A DNA stretch of 64,000 nt, taken from Aquabacterium sp. J223 (lineage in GTDB: Bacteria > Pseudomonadota > Gammaproteobacteria > Burkholderiales > Burkholderiaceae_C). A program made the translations under genes and the position numbers. The stretch is from assembly GCF_024666615.1 (NCBI RefSeq), contig NZ_CP088297.1:2728001-2792000 (forward strand). The letters run 5' to 3'. The notes beneath the pieces were generated by a model. The model did not search any database. It had not been told where the DNA came from and saw only the letters and a program-made list of their open reading frames with translations. Positions 30,801-40,115 of the stretch are shown one piece after another (the stretch's first letter is position 1; every line of letters starts with the position of its first letter).

Positions 30801-32162
30801 ATGAACGCGCGTCAGCTGCGACAGGAGATCGAAGCCGCCCGGGCGGAGATCGCGGCGCAGGACGAGCGCCTGTCGGTGAGCTGGTCGGTGCTCAAGCAGT
30901 CGGGCGCCTCCGCCGCCAAGCGCAAGCTGCTCGCCGGGGGCGTGGCGCTCGCGGTCGGCCTGGTGCTGCGGCCCGCGCGGGGTGCCGGCCGTGTGCCGCG
31001 GTCCGGCTGGCGGCGCTACGGCCGCTTCGCCGCCCCGCTGCTGAAGACCGGCCTGCCGGTGCTGCTCCCGTTGATCACGCCGCTGCTCGACCGACGCGCG
31101 ACATCGCTGATGTCGCGGGTCGGGCTGCCCGTGGGCGGCCCGGTCGACCCGCCGCTGCACGGTGTCGACACGCTGCCCGACACGCAGTGGGAGGGCACCT
31201 GGCACGAGTGGGCCTTCCTGCCCACCCGCGAGCACCATGACACCGACGTCCGCTGGACGCTGCGGCCGGTGGCCGACGACAGTGCCGATCGCGGCACGAC
31301 CGCCGACCCGCCGCCGCCGACCTGGGACATCGTCGTCGAGGGCATCGACGGCGCCGGGCGCGAGCAGCGCACCCAGGGCCGCTGCCGCCGTCCCGACCCG
31401 GCGCAGCCGGGCCTGATGCAGACGAGCTTTGCCGCGCCCGCGCTGCAGTTCCTGCCGCTGGCCTGGCACGACGAGGTGGTGCTGCACGTCGCGCCCGAAG
31501 GCGACGTGCTCGTCATCGGCACCCCGGACCGGCAGCGGCTGTGGGTGCTCGGCCGCGGCCCGGTGCTGGACGAGGCGCGCTGGCCGGCGCTGCTGGAGAT
31601 CGCCGCGGCGCAGGGGTTCGAGGTGGACCGCCTTCGCCGTGCGGCCAGCGCGCCGGCCGCGGCCGCGCTGCCGGCGGACCTGCCGCCGGCGACCGCCACG
31701 CCGGCCGAGAGCGCCTACCTGCCGGACGCCGTGCCGCCGGCGGCCTCGACCCCCGCGTCGCCGGCGCCTCGCCGGTCTGAGCCGGGCGGGCGCCCGACCC
31801 CGTTCTCAGCTGTTGCCGGTCGGGAAGCCCGACCGGGTTTCCTGCTCCGGCGATTCCGGCGGCGGCTTCTGGCCGCCGCGCACGGTTTTGCCCTGTTTGA
31901 TCTCCTCGACGGTTGGAGCGTCCTGCGGTGTCCCGTCGCGGCCGTCCTTCGGCAGCGGCGAGGCGCGCGGCACCCAGCCGCGCGGCGGCTCGGCGGCGGA
32001 CTGGAGGACGAAGTGTCGGTCGAGCGTTTGTCGGTGCATGGCCATCTCCTTGGGGTGGTGTCCCTCCAGCGGCAACCGCGGTGCCGCGGCCCAGGGGCGA
32101 CCGCGAGGCATGGCGGTTGCCCGTGTCGGTCCACGGTGATCGCACCGCAGGAGGGTTCATGA
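30801..32162 (+). CDS. Membrane-anchored lipocalin-like protein with a YqjK-like N-terminus; C-terminal tail suspect
   Basis: Residues 1-30 form a charged helix (RQLRQEIEAARAEIAAQDER), then a hydrophobic anchor (LLAGGVALAVGLVL), then a Blc-like lipocalin: WEGTWHEWAFLPTREHHDTD, LQFLPLAWHDEVVLHVAPEG, VLVIGTPDRQRLWVLGRGPV and EIAAAQGFEVDRLRR. Blc lipocalins bind lipids in the envelope under stress. The open frame runs to 32162 without a stop, but after about 31755 third-position GC collapses and the frame lies antisense to a better small gene (31806-32039). Adding one C to the C5 run at 31750-31754 gives a TGA at 31780 and a protein of about 327 aa, which is more plausible. Confidence 0.7.
   Translation: MNARQLRQEIEAARAEIAAQDERLSVSWSVLKQSGASAAKRKLLAGGVALAVGLVLRPARGAGRVPRSGWRRYGRFAAPLLKTGLPVLLPLITPLLDRRATSLMSRVGLPVGGPVDPPLHGVDTLPDTQWEGTWHEWAFLPTREHHDTDVRWTLRPVADDSADRGTTADPPPPTWDIVVEGIDGAGREQRTQGRCRRPDPAQPGLMQTSFAAPALQFLPLAWHDEVVLHVAPEGDVLVIGTPDRQRLWVLGRGPVLDEARWPALLEIAAAQGFEVDRLRRAASAPAAAALPADLPPATATPAESAYLPDAVPPAASTPASPAPRRSEPGGRPTPFSAVAGREARPGFLLRRFRRRLLAAAHGFALFDLLDGWSVLRCPVAAVLRQRRGARHPAARRLGGGLEDEVSVERLSVHGHLLGVVSLQRQPRCRGPGATARHGGCPCRSTVIAPQEGS
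31806..32039 (-). CDS. Small polar hypothetical protein, 77 aa
   Basis: A basic, Pro-rich small protein (MHRQTLDRHFVLQS..., APTVEEIKQGKTVRGGQKPP, PESPEQETRSGFPTGNS) with high third-position GC on this strand. The Shine-Dalgarno AAGGAG is 6 bases before this ATG; an upstream ATG at 32045 directly abuts it and is less likely. It is antisense to the tail of the lipocalin frame, whose codon usage there is poor. No known family; similar small polar proteins accompany stress genes in this region. Confidence 0.6.
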   Translation of the reverse strand: MHRQTLDRHFVLQSAAEPPRGWVPRASPLPKDGRDGTPQDAPTVEEIKQGKTVRGGQKPPPESPEQETRSGFPTGNS

Positions 32163-32422
32163 GGATTCAGACCACGATCGGCCTGGCCGTCGCCGCGGGC
32201 GTCATGGCGGGGATGTCCATCGGCTGGCGCCAGCGCCAGCGCCGCCAGGCGGTGCTGCACGACAGCCGGCCGGCCGCGTTGCCGGCACCGCTGCAGACCT
32301 GGGAAGACGAAGGCGGTGCCGTGCCGGCGCCGCAGGGTCAAGCCGCTCGGGTGTCGCCGCTGCAAAGCACCGACGACGCCAGCCTGCGCGACGACCCTGC
32401 GCCGGGGACCGTGGCCGGCTGA
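32159..32422 (+). CDS. Small membrane-anchored hypothetical protein, 87 aa
   Basis: It begins MRIQTTIGLAVAAGVMAGMS, a short TM/signal-like helix ending in a basic GWRQRQRRQ, so it is likely an N-terminally anchored protein with a polar tail (APLQTWEDEGGAVPAPQGQA...). GCAGGAGGG precedes the ATG at good spacing. It converges on the topoisomerase gene with an 85-bp overlap. Function unknown. Confidence 0.62.
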   Translation: MRIQTTIGLAVAAGVMAGMSIGWRQRQRRQAVLHDSRPAALPAPLQTWEDEGGAVPAPQGQAARVSPLQSTDDASLRDDPAPGTVAG

Positions 32423-33672
32423 GCCGCGCAGCGGGTCAGGCGCGGGCGGCGGGCCAGGCGGGCCGCCGTCGCGCCCGATGCTGCGGCCGAGCGGGTCGTG
32501 CGGCGCCGCAGCGGCGTCAGCAGCGTGACCAGCTGCCGCTCCGCCGGCTTCAATCCGCGCCACGCCGCCGGCGTCCTGCCCTCGCGCGCGCACAGCTGTT
32601 CGAGGCGGCCTTCGCCGAAGCTGGCCAGCACCAGCGGGTGGACGTAGGACTTGCGGCAGACGGTCACCGTGTGGCCGAGCAGCGACGCCACCTCGGTGAT
32701 CACCTCCTTGACCAGTCGCTGGCCCTCGGCCTTCGTGTCGGCGCGGCAGGGCTGCAGCCGCTCCAGCGCCAGCGCGCTGGCGTGCCAGGTGCGGAAGTCC
32801 TTGGCCGTGAAGTCGCCGCCGGACAGTTCGCGCAGGTAGGCGTTGACGTCGCCCGAGCCGATGCCGTGCAGCTCGCCGTCCTCGTCCACGCATTGGAAGA
32901 GGTCCTGGCCGGGCAGGTCCTGCAGCTTGCGCACGATGCGTGCGATGCGCGGATCGTCGAGCTCCACCGTCTGCTGCACCCCGCTCTTGCCGCGGAACGA
33001 CAGCTTCAGGTGGCCGCCGCGGACCGCCGCATGCCGGTTGCGCAGCGTGGTCAGGCCGAAGGAGCGGTTCTCGCGCGCGTACTCGTCGTTGCCCACGCGC
33101 AGGTAGGTGGTGTCGAGCAGCCGCACCAGCGTGGCCAGCACCTTGCGCGCGGGCAGGCCGGGCAGGCCGAGGTCGCGCTCCACGCCGCGGCGGATGCGCG
33201 GCAGCGCCAGGCCGAACTCGCGCAGGCGCTCGAATTTGGTGGCGCCGCGCAGCTGCTGCCACAGCGGGTGGTAGCGGTACTGCTTCCGGCCCCTGGCGTC
33301 GCGGCCGGTGGCCTGCAGGTGGCCGTCCGCCAGCGGGCAGATCCAGACATCGGTCCACGCCGGCGGAATGGCCAGCGAACGCACCCGGCGCAACGCGGTG
33401 TCGTCGGCGACCGGCCGGCCCCGGGTGTCCAACACCTCGAAGCCGTCGCCGCGACGTTCGCGACGCCAGCCGTCGAGGTGGGTGTCGTCGACGTGGACCA
33501 GGCGTCGGATCGCGGCCCGTTCCTCGTCGGCGAGCAGCGTCGCCAGCGCCCGCCCGGCGTCGGCGACGGGGCGGGACCGCGACGCGGCGCGTGACCGGCT
33601 CCTGGGCGGCGCCGGGGTGCCGGGCTGCGGTTCAGCGGCCGGCACCGCCGCCGCCCGCCGGCGCGCTGCCAC
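32338..33672 (-). CDS. DNA topoisomerase IB
   Basis: A 444-aa poxvirus-type topoisomerase IB that relaxes supercoils by a 3'-phosphotyrosyl nick. The N-terminal domain has LAIPPAWTDVWICPLADGHL and GRDARGRKQYRYHPLW; the catalytic domain has YLRVGNDEYARENRSFGLTT, LKLSFRGKSGVQQTVEL with the general-acid Lys, FTAKDFRTWHASALAL, and the nucleophile Y343 in TVCRKSYVHPLVL. The C-terminal 60 residues are an Arg/Ala/Thr-rich extension not usual for the core family. The first 40 bp overlap the end of the upstream lipoprotein gene, so the exact start is uncertain. Confidence 0.94.
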   Translation of the reverse strand: MAARRRAAAVPAAEPQPGTPAPPRSRSRAASRSRPVADAGRALATLLADEERAAIRRLVHVDDTHLDGWRRERRGDGFEVLDTRGRPVADDTALRRVRSLAIPPAWTDVWICPLADGHLQATGRDARGRKQYRYHPLWQQLRGATKFERLREFGLALPRIRRGVERDLGLPGLPARKVLATLVRLLDTTYLRVGNDEYARENRSFGLTTLRNRHAAVRGGHLKLSFRGKSGVQQTVELDDPRIARIVRKLQDLPGQDLFQCVDEDGELHGIGSGDVNAYLRELSGGDFTAKDFRTWHASALALERLQPCRADTKAEGQRLVKEVITEVASLLGHTVTVCRKSYVHPLVLASFGEGRLEQLCAREGRTPAAWRGLKPAERQLVTLLTPLRRRTTRSAAASGATAARLARRPRLTRCAAQPATVPGAGSSRRLASSVLCSGDTRAA

Positions 33673-33961
33673 CGGCCAGCGGCGCGGGCGGCAGTCCGCC
33701 GCCGGGCACCGCCGGGCTGCCCGGTCGCACGCCCACCACGTCGGGCGTCGCCCCGGCGCTGGTGCTGGACTCGCCCGGCCCGCTCGGCCGCGCCCCCGGC
33801 GCCGCGACGTCGCCGGTGGGCCGGTCGCTGAACACCCCCTTGGGGTTGCCCGTCTGCGTGCTCGGGTTCATGCCGGGCGTCGGCGGCGTGCTGGGCTTGC
33901 GGTCGCAGCCGGCCACGGCCAGCAGCAGGACCAGGCCGGCGGTGGCCGCGACGCGTGTCAT
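33632..33961 (-). CDS. Small lipoprotein, 109 aa
   Basis: A typical lipobox LLLAVAGCDRKPS gives cleavage before the Cys at about residue 21. The mature protein is Pro/Gly/Ser-rich and low in predicted structure (STPPTPGMNPSTQTGNPKGV, ASTSAGATPD-like runs). Conserved-looking QTGNPKGVFSDRPTGD suggests a family in Burkholderiales, but I cannot name it. The start ATG overlaps the stop of the PA2169-type gene by 4 bases, so they are co-expressed. Confidence 0.72.
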   Translation of the reverse strand: MTRVAATAGLVLLLAVAGCDRKPSTPPTPGMNPSTQTGNPKGVFSDRPTGDVAAPGARPSGPGESSTSAGATPDVVGVRPGSPAVPGGGLPPAPLAGGSAPAGGGGAGR

Positions 33962-34413
33962 GCGGCCGCCTGCCGGTAGCGGTTGCGCGCGGCCTTGACC
34001 TCGTCGTGGTTGCGCTGGGCGCCCTCGTACTGGGTCTGCACCAGCTGGCGCAGCGCAGGGTCCAGCGGCTGCTCGAGCGCCTTGCGGTACTTGGCCACCG
34101 CCACGTCCTCGCCGCGCTCGCATTCCTCCAGCATCGCCTTGTCGTCGTAGCCGGTCAGCTTGCTGCGCACCGACACCCAGCCGCGGTGCACGGCACCGGC
34201 CACGCTGCCGCCCTGGTCGGGGCTGCCACCGAGCGCGACGACCTGTGCCTGCAGCTCCTGCGCGGCGCGGGCACAGCCCTGGGCGCGCGTGGTGAACAGC
34301 GTCTTCAGCTCCGGCGCCTTGGCGTGTTCGGCGCATTCGCGAAACCCGTACTCGCCGTCCTTGCAGGTCTCGATGAGGTCGTTCAGCAGCGAAATCGTGT
34401 TCTTCGTGTCCAT
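33958..34413 (-). CDS. PA2169 family four-helix-bundle protein (DUF2383)
   Basis: A 151-aa ferritin-like helical protein: TISLLNDLIETCKDGEYGFR, ECAEHAKAPELKTLFTTRA, LGGSPDQGGSVAGAVHRGWV, LEECERGEDVAVAKYRKALE. This family is widespread in Pseudomonas and Burkholderiales, often near stress genes, with unknown function. AAGGA precedes the ATG at 34413; a longer frame upstream has no support. It is first in a unit with the lipoprotein and perhaps topoisomerase IB. Confidence 0.9.
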   Translation of the reverse strand: MDTKNTISLLNDLIETCKDGEYGFRECAEHAKAPELKTLFTTRAQGCARAAQELQAQVVALGGSPDQGGSVAGAVHRGWVSVRSKLTGYDDKAMLEECERGEDVAVAKYRKALEQPLDPALRQLVQTQYEGAQRNHDEVKAARNRYRQAAA

Positions 34414-34585
34414 CTCGTTCCTTTGGTCAGGGCGCCGGAATCCGGACGCCTGTGGCGGTCGCCAGGGAAGCCGGCGGCCTGCCCGCTTCACGGCAGACGC
34501 CGTGCCCAGGCGACGTCACGGTGGCCGCCCCGGCGGGGGCATGGGCCTTGCACCCCGACGGGATCCCCGCCGTCCCCTGTCTGCC

Positions 34586-35482
34586 ATGGAACCCACGCTG
34601 GTCGTGCTGGTGCACCCCGTTTCCCCGCTGCGCTGGCCGGCCTGTGCCCGGCTGCTGCAGGCGGTGCAGGCCCTCGGTCCGGTGAAGCTGACCTGGCTGC
34701 TGTCCGCCGAGGTGATGGCCGCGCCCCGCGACCCGGCCTTCGAGGCCGCGCTCGGCCGGCGGCTCGACGCCGGCGACGAGGTCGGGCTGCGCGCCGCGGC
34801 GGCGCCGCCGGCCGAGCGCCGCTGGCGTCGGCTGGCCGCGGCGGATCCGGCACGGGGTCGCCTGCGCTGCGAGGACGCGCTGAACGGACTGCAGGCGGCG
34901 CTGCGCTGGTTCTCGGCCCGCGGCTGGCCGCTGCATGGCGTGGTGCCGCCGGCGCGGGCCGTCGGGCCTGGACTGGAAGCGGCGTTGCAGCTGATGCCGC
35001 TGCAGTACGCGCTGCTCGGCCGCGAGCTGCAGCTGCTGCCGTTGGGTGAAGGGCTGGCGCTGCCGTCGGTGGGGCCGCGCTGCGGCGGCCCGTGGCCCCG
35101 GCTGGTGGCACGCCTGCGCGAGCGCCTTCCCGGGGCGCTGGGGCTGGACCACGCCCCCGTGCTGCGGCTCGACCTGCGGCCCGAGGACGCCGACCGGGCC
35201 GGACCGCGCCGGCACTGGCAGCGCTGCCTGGCGCGCCAGCTCGCCGTGCGCCGCAGCGCCACGCTCGCCGACTGCGCCCGCGACTGCGGCCGCCTGGTGC
35301 GCGCCGCACAGGCGGACGACGCCGCCCTCGGCCCACCGGCCGAGGCCGTGCCGCTGGTCAGCGCCGAAAGCCCGGTGTTGCCCGACAACGCCGCGCCCAC
35401 GCCGCTGCCCGGCGACTGGGTCGGCCCGGGCGCCACGCCGCGCCATGCGGCGGGACCGTCGTCACAACGACCGCCGCCCTGA
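34586..35482 (+). CDS. DUF2334/polysaccharide-deacetylase-like protein, probably catalytically degenerate
   Basis: A 298-aa protein whose start LVVLVHPVSPLRWPACARLL and LGPVKLTWLLSAEVM followed by DPAFEAALGRRLDAGDEVGL follow the pattern of DUF2334 deacetylase-like proteins (VHDVxPxxWxxCxxLL ... GDELxLHG). The metal-binding Asp and His residues of that family are not evident: VHD is VHP here and LHG is LRA. An inactive relative is therefore likely. The ATG has no strong Shine-Dalgarno. It converges on the phospholipase-D-like gene. Confidence 0.6.
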   Translation: MEPTLVVLVHPVSPLRWPACARLLQAVQALGPVKLTWLLSAEVMAAPRDPAFEAALGRRLDAGDEVGLRAAAAPPAERRWRRLAAADPARGRLRCEDALNGLQAALRWFSARGWPLHGVVPPARAVGPGLEAALQLMPLQYALLGRELQLLPLGEGLALPSVGPRCGGPWPRLVARLRERLPGALGLDHAPVLRLDLRPEDADRAGPRRHWQRCLARQLAVRRSATLADCARDCGRLVRAAQADDAALGPPAEAVPLVSAESPVLPDNAAPTPLPGDWVGPGATPRHAAGPSSQRPPP

Positions 35483-35500
35483 CGGCGGCGGCAGGGCGCC

Positions 35501-36718
35501 TCAGCCCAGCCAGCGCAGGAACCAGGCCCTCGGCGGCGGCAGCGGCCGTCCGCGCTGCAGGTCCTGCCGCAGCTCGGCGGTGAGCTGCGCCGCCGCGTCG
35601 GCATCGGCGCACAGCAGCGCGGGCAGCCACGGCATGGCGGCCGGGTGCCGGCCGTCACCGCAGTCCGCACCGGTGGGACCGAAGACCGCCCAACGGCCGT
35701 CCACGCTGGCGAGTTCGCCCGGCCAGCGGCGGCGCGCGATGGCATGCATCCGAACCCCGGACAGCCGCCCATGCACCCGGTGCAGCGGTCGGCCGTCGTC
35801 GTCGGCGGGCAGCAGCACCCGCAGCTCCACGCCGCGCTGCAGCGCGCCCTCGGCCGCCGCGGCGAGCGCCGGCGTGGGCTGCCAGCGCTCGACCGCCACC
35901 AGCACGCTGCGCCGGGCGCCGTGCAGGGCGCGGCACAGCGGCTGGTCGTCCACCGCCAGCGCCACCAGGCCTTCACCGCGCGGCGTGGGCTGCGGGAAGT
36001 AGCGCGCCAGGTACGGACGCCGGCCGCTGGCGGCCTGCCAGGCGTCGATGAAACGGGCCTGCAGCAGCGCCACGGCGGGGCCGGCGAGCGCCACCTCCTG
36101 TCGACGGGCCGGCCGCAGCCGGCCATCGACCGCCGGCGCGCGCGCGCCGCCGGCCAGGCCGACCACCGCCTGGCGTCCATCGACCACGAGCCAGCAGGCG
36201 CCGCGCTCGTCGGCCGCCGCCGCGCCCGGCCACCAGCGGGTGCCGGGTTCGGCGAGGGAGGGGCACTGGGCCAGGTGCACGCCGGCCTCCTGCAGCAGCC
36301 GGCTCGCCGGCCGGTGCGCGGGCCAGCCGCGTTCGGCGCCCACCAGCAGGTGCACCTTCACGCCCTGGCGCGCCTTGGCCGCCAGCCGGGCCACCAGCGC
36401 CTGGCCGGTCCCGTCGGCGTCCAGCACCGGGCGGACGAGGTTGACGTGGTCTCTCGCGCCGTCGAGCGCGGCGAACTGGGCCTTCGCCGCCTGCGGCGCG
36501 TCGTGCAGCCAGCGCCAGCGGTTGCCGGCCCGCCATTCGGCATCGGCCCAGGGACTGCCGGCCGGCGGACGGTCCAGCGCCGGCAGCGCGGAGCCGACCG
36601 GCCAGTGCAGCACATTGGGGGAGGGGGGCCGGGCGTGGCGAGGGTGCGCGCGGCAGCAGGGGAACGACGGCCATGGGCGATCCGGGTACGGCGGGGATGC
36701 CGTGTCGGACGCGGGCAA
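35501..36718 (-). CDS. Phospholipase-D-like protein lacking both HKD motifs
   Basis: A 405-aa protein with two PLD-type repeats. The fold landmarks are present: DHVNLVRPVLDADGTGQALV, AKARQGVKVHLLVGAERG, ACWLVVDGRQAVVGLAGGAR in repeat 1, and RSVLVAVERWQP, GVELRVLLPADDDGRPLHRV, ASVDGRWAVFGPTGADCGDG in repeat 2. In both repeats the catalytic HxKxxxxD is missing (WLVVDGRQ and MHAIARRRW...VDGRW), so phosphodiesterase or cardiolipin synthase activity is unlikely. The true start may lie after the Pro-rich first 40 residues. It lies 48 bp downstream of the ABC exporter gene on the same strand. Confidence 0.68.
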   Translation of the reverse strand: MPASDTASPPYPDRPWPSFPCCRAHPRHARPPSPNVLHWPVGSALPALDRPPAGSPWADAEWRAGNRWRWLHDAPQAAKAQFAALDGARDHVNLVRPVLDADGTGQALVARLAAKARQGVKVHLLVGAERGWPAHRPASRLLQEAGVHLAQCPSLAEPGTRWWPGAAAADERGACWLVVDGRQAVVGLAGGARAPAVDGRLRPARRQEVALAGPAVALLQARFIDAWQAASGRRPYLARYFPQPTPRGEGLVALAVDDQPLCRALHGARRSVLVAVERWQPTPALAAAAEGALQRGVELRVLLPADDDGRPLHRVHGRLSGVRMHAIARRRWPGELASVDGRWAVFGPTGADCGDGRHPAAMPWLPALLCADADAAAQLTAELRQDLQRGRPLPPPRAWFLRWLG

Positions 36719-36766
36719 CGCCTGTGCCCGGGCGGGGCCGGCCCTGCGAGGGCAGCGGGAGGGCGT

Positions 36767-38611
<1,845 letters not shown>

Positions 38612-38736
38612 CGGGGGGCACGGCAGGCGGCCAGGACGTCGGCCGCGATGCGGGCACTGTAGGGCGCCGGCGCGGGTTTGCCGCGTCGGTCGCCGACCGT
38701 TTGCCGTGTCGGAATCGGTCCGACAGGCGGCGAGGG

Positions 38737-40074
38737 TCAGCGCGGCGGAAACCCCATGCGCGGGCGCGTCCGGCGCATCAGCTTGCGCAGCGAGGTGGGC
38801 GGCGCCTCCTGCTCGCTCAGGTAGCCGGCCATCAGGCGCCAGCCGGTCACCCGCTGGCAGGCGGCGCGGATGCCCAGCAGCATCGGCACCGCGATGAAGG
38901 CGCCGGCCACGCCCCACAGCCAGCCCCACAGCATGACCGACAGGAACACCGCCATCGGCGACAGCCGCAGGCGGCGGCCGACCACCAGCGGGGTGACCAG
39001 GTTGGCCTCGATGCTGTGCAGGAGCATGTAGCAGGCGGCCGGCGCCACCATGCTGGTCCAGTCGTTGAAGGTCAGCACGCCGGCCACCAGCAGCCCGCCG
39101 GACACCAGCGACGGGCCGATGAAGGGCACGAAGTTCATCGCCCCGGCCAGCGCGCCCCACAGCAGCGGGTTGGACAGCCCGAGCTGCAGCATCGCCAGCC
39201 CCACGGCGATGCCGACGCCGCTGTTGATGATCGTCATCGTGCCGAGGTAGCGGCCGATGTCGCGCTGCGCCCGCCGCATGCCGCCGAGCACCCGGGCCCG
39301 GGCCCGTCGGTCGGGCAGCGCCTCCACCGTGCGCGACAGCAGCCGGTACTCGGACGCCAGCAGGAAGTACAGCAGGATGATGGTGGCGATGGCGGTGACG
39401 CCGAAGCCCAGCACGTGCTTGGCCAGCGTGCGGGTGACGGTGACGCTCTCGGTGGCGATCTGCTGCTGCACCGGGTCGGGTTCGCGGGTGCCGCGGCGTG
39501 GCGGCTGCATGCCGGGGATCGGCAGCGCCGCACGCAGCCGCTCGAGGATGTCGGCGACCTGCTGGATGTTGGCCGGTGCCCGCGCCCACCAGTCCGCCGC
39601 CGGCACCGCCAGCGTGCTGACCACCGAGCCGGCGATGGTGAGCGCCGCGCCCAGCACGATGGCCGCGCCGAGCTGCGGCGGCACGCCGCGCCGCGACAGC
39701 AGGCGCACCGGCCCGTAGAGCAGGAAGGTCAGGATCAGCGCCACCGCCAGCGGCAGCAGCACGACCTTCGCCTCCTGCAGGAAGAACAGCACGGCGATGG
39801 CCAGCAGCCCCTTGCCCACCCACGGCGGCAGGCCGACCACCCGCACCGCCACGCCGCGGCGGTTGGCCGGCGAACTGCGCGCCACCATCGGCGGGCCGGG
39901 CGGCAGGGACGCCGCGAGCCCGGGCGCGAGATCGGCCACGCCCCCGGGCGAGGGAATGGCGTCGGCGTCGGCCGGCGGCGGCGTCTGCCCCATGCCGGCG
40001 GCGGCGGGAAACGGCCCGGTCTGACGCCGGTCGTCGTCGGTGGCCGAGGAGCCGAGGGGCAATGCAGCGGGCAT
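38737..40074 (-). CDS. AI-2E family transporter (PerM/UPF0118)
   Basis: A 445-aa polytopic protein of the AI-2E exporter superfamily. After a Pro-rich cytoplasmic leader come paired helices (LLAIAVLFFLQEAKVVLLPL), an internal helical segment with VADILERLRAALPIP, and the conserved LQLGLSNPLLWGALAGAMNF VPFIGP region and VGRRLRLSPMAVFLSVMLWG near the end. Roles in the family range from quorum-signal export to sodium/proton antiport; not resolvable here. The ATG at 40074 lies about 40 bp from the divergent yihY-like gene; longer leaders exist but are poorly coded. Confidence 0.9.
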   Translation of the reverse strand: MPAALPLGSSATDDDRRQTGPFPAAAGMGQTPPPADADAIPSPGGVADLAPGLAASLPPGPPMVARSSPANRRGVAVRVVGLPPWVGKGLLAIAVLFFLQEAKVVLLPLAVALILTFLLYGPVRLLSRRGVPPQLGAAIVLGAALTIAGSVVSTLAVPAADWWARAPANIQQVADILERLRAALPIPGMQPPRRGTREPDPVQQQIATESVTVTRTLAKHVLGFGVTAIATIILLYFLLASEYRLLSRTVEALPDRRARARVLGGMRRAQRDIGRYLGTMTIINSGVGIAVGLAMLQLGLSNPLLWGALAGAMNFVPFIGPSLVSGGLLVAGVLTFNDWTSMVAPAACYMLLHSIEANLVTPLVVGRRLRLSPMAVFLSVMLWGWLWGVAGAFIAVPMLLGIRAACQRVTGWRLMAGYLSEQEAPPTSLRKLMRRTRPRMGFPPR

Positions 40075-40115
40075 GGGTGCCCCGCTCAGGCATGCGGTGT
40101 GCCCGAAACGCCTCC

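Noticed and set aside
34414-34585. Longer start for the deacetylase-like gene at 34160
   Set aside because: The extension is antisense to the PA2169-type gene and codes no recognisable sequence.
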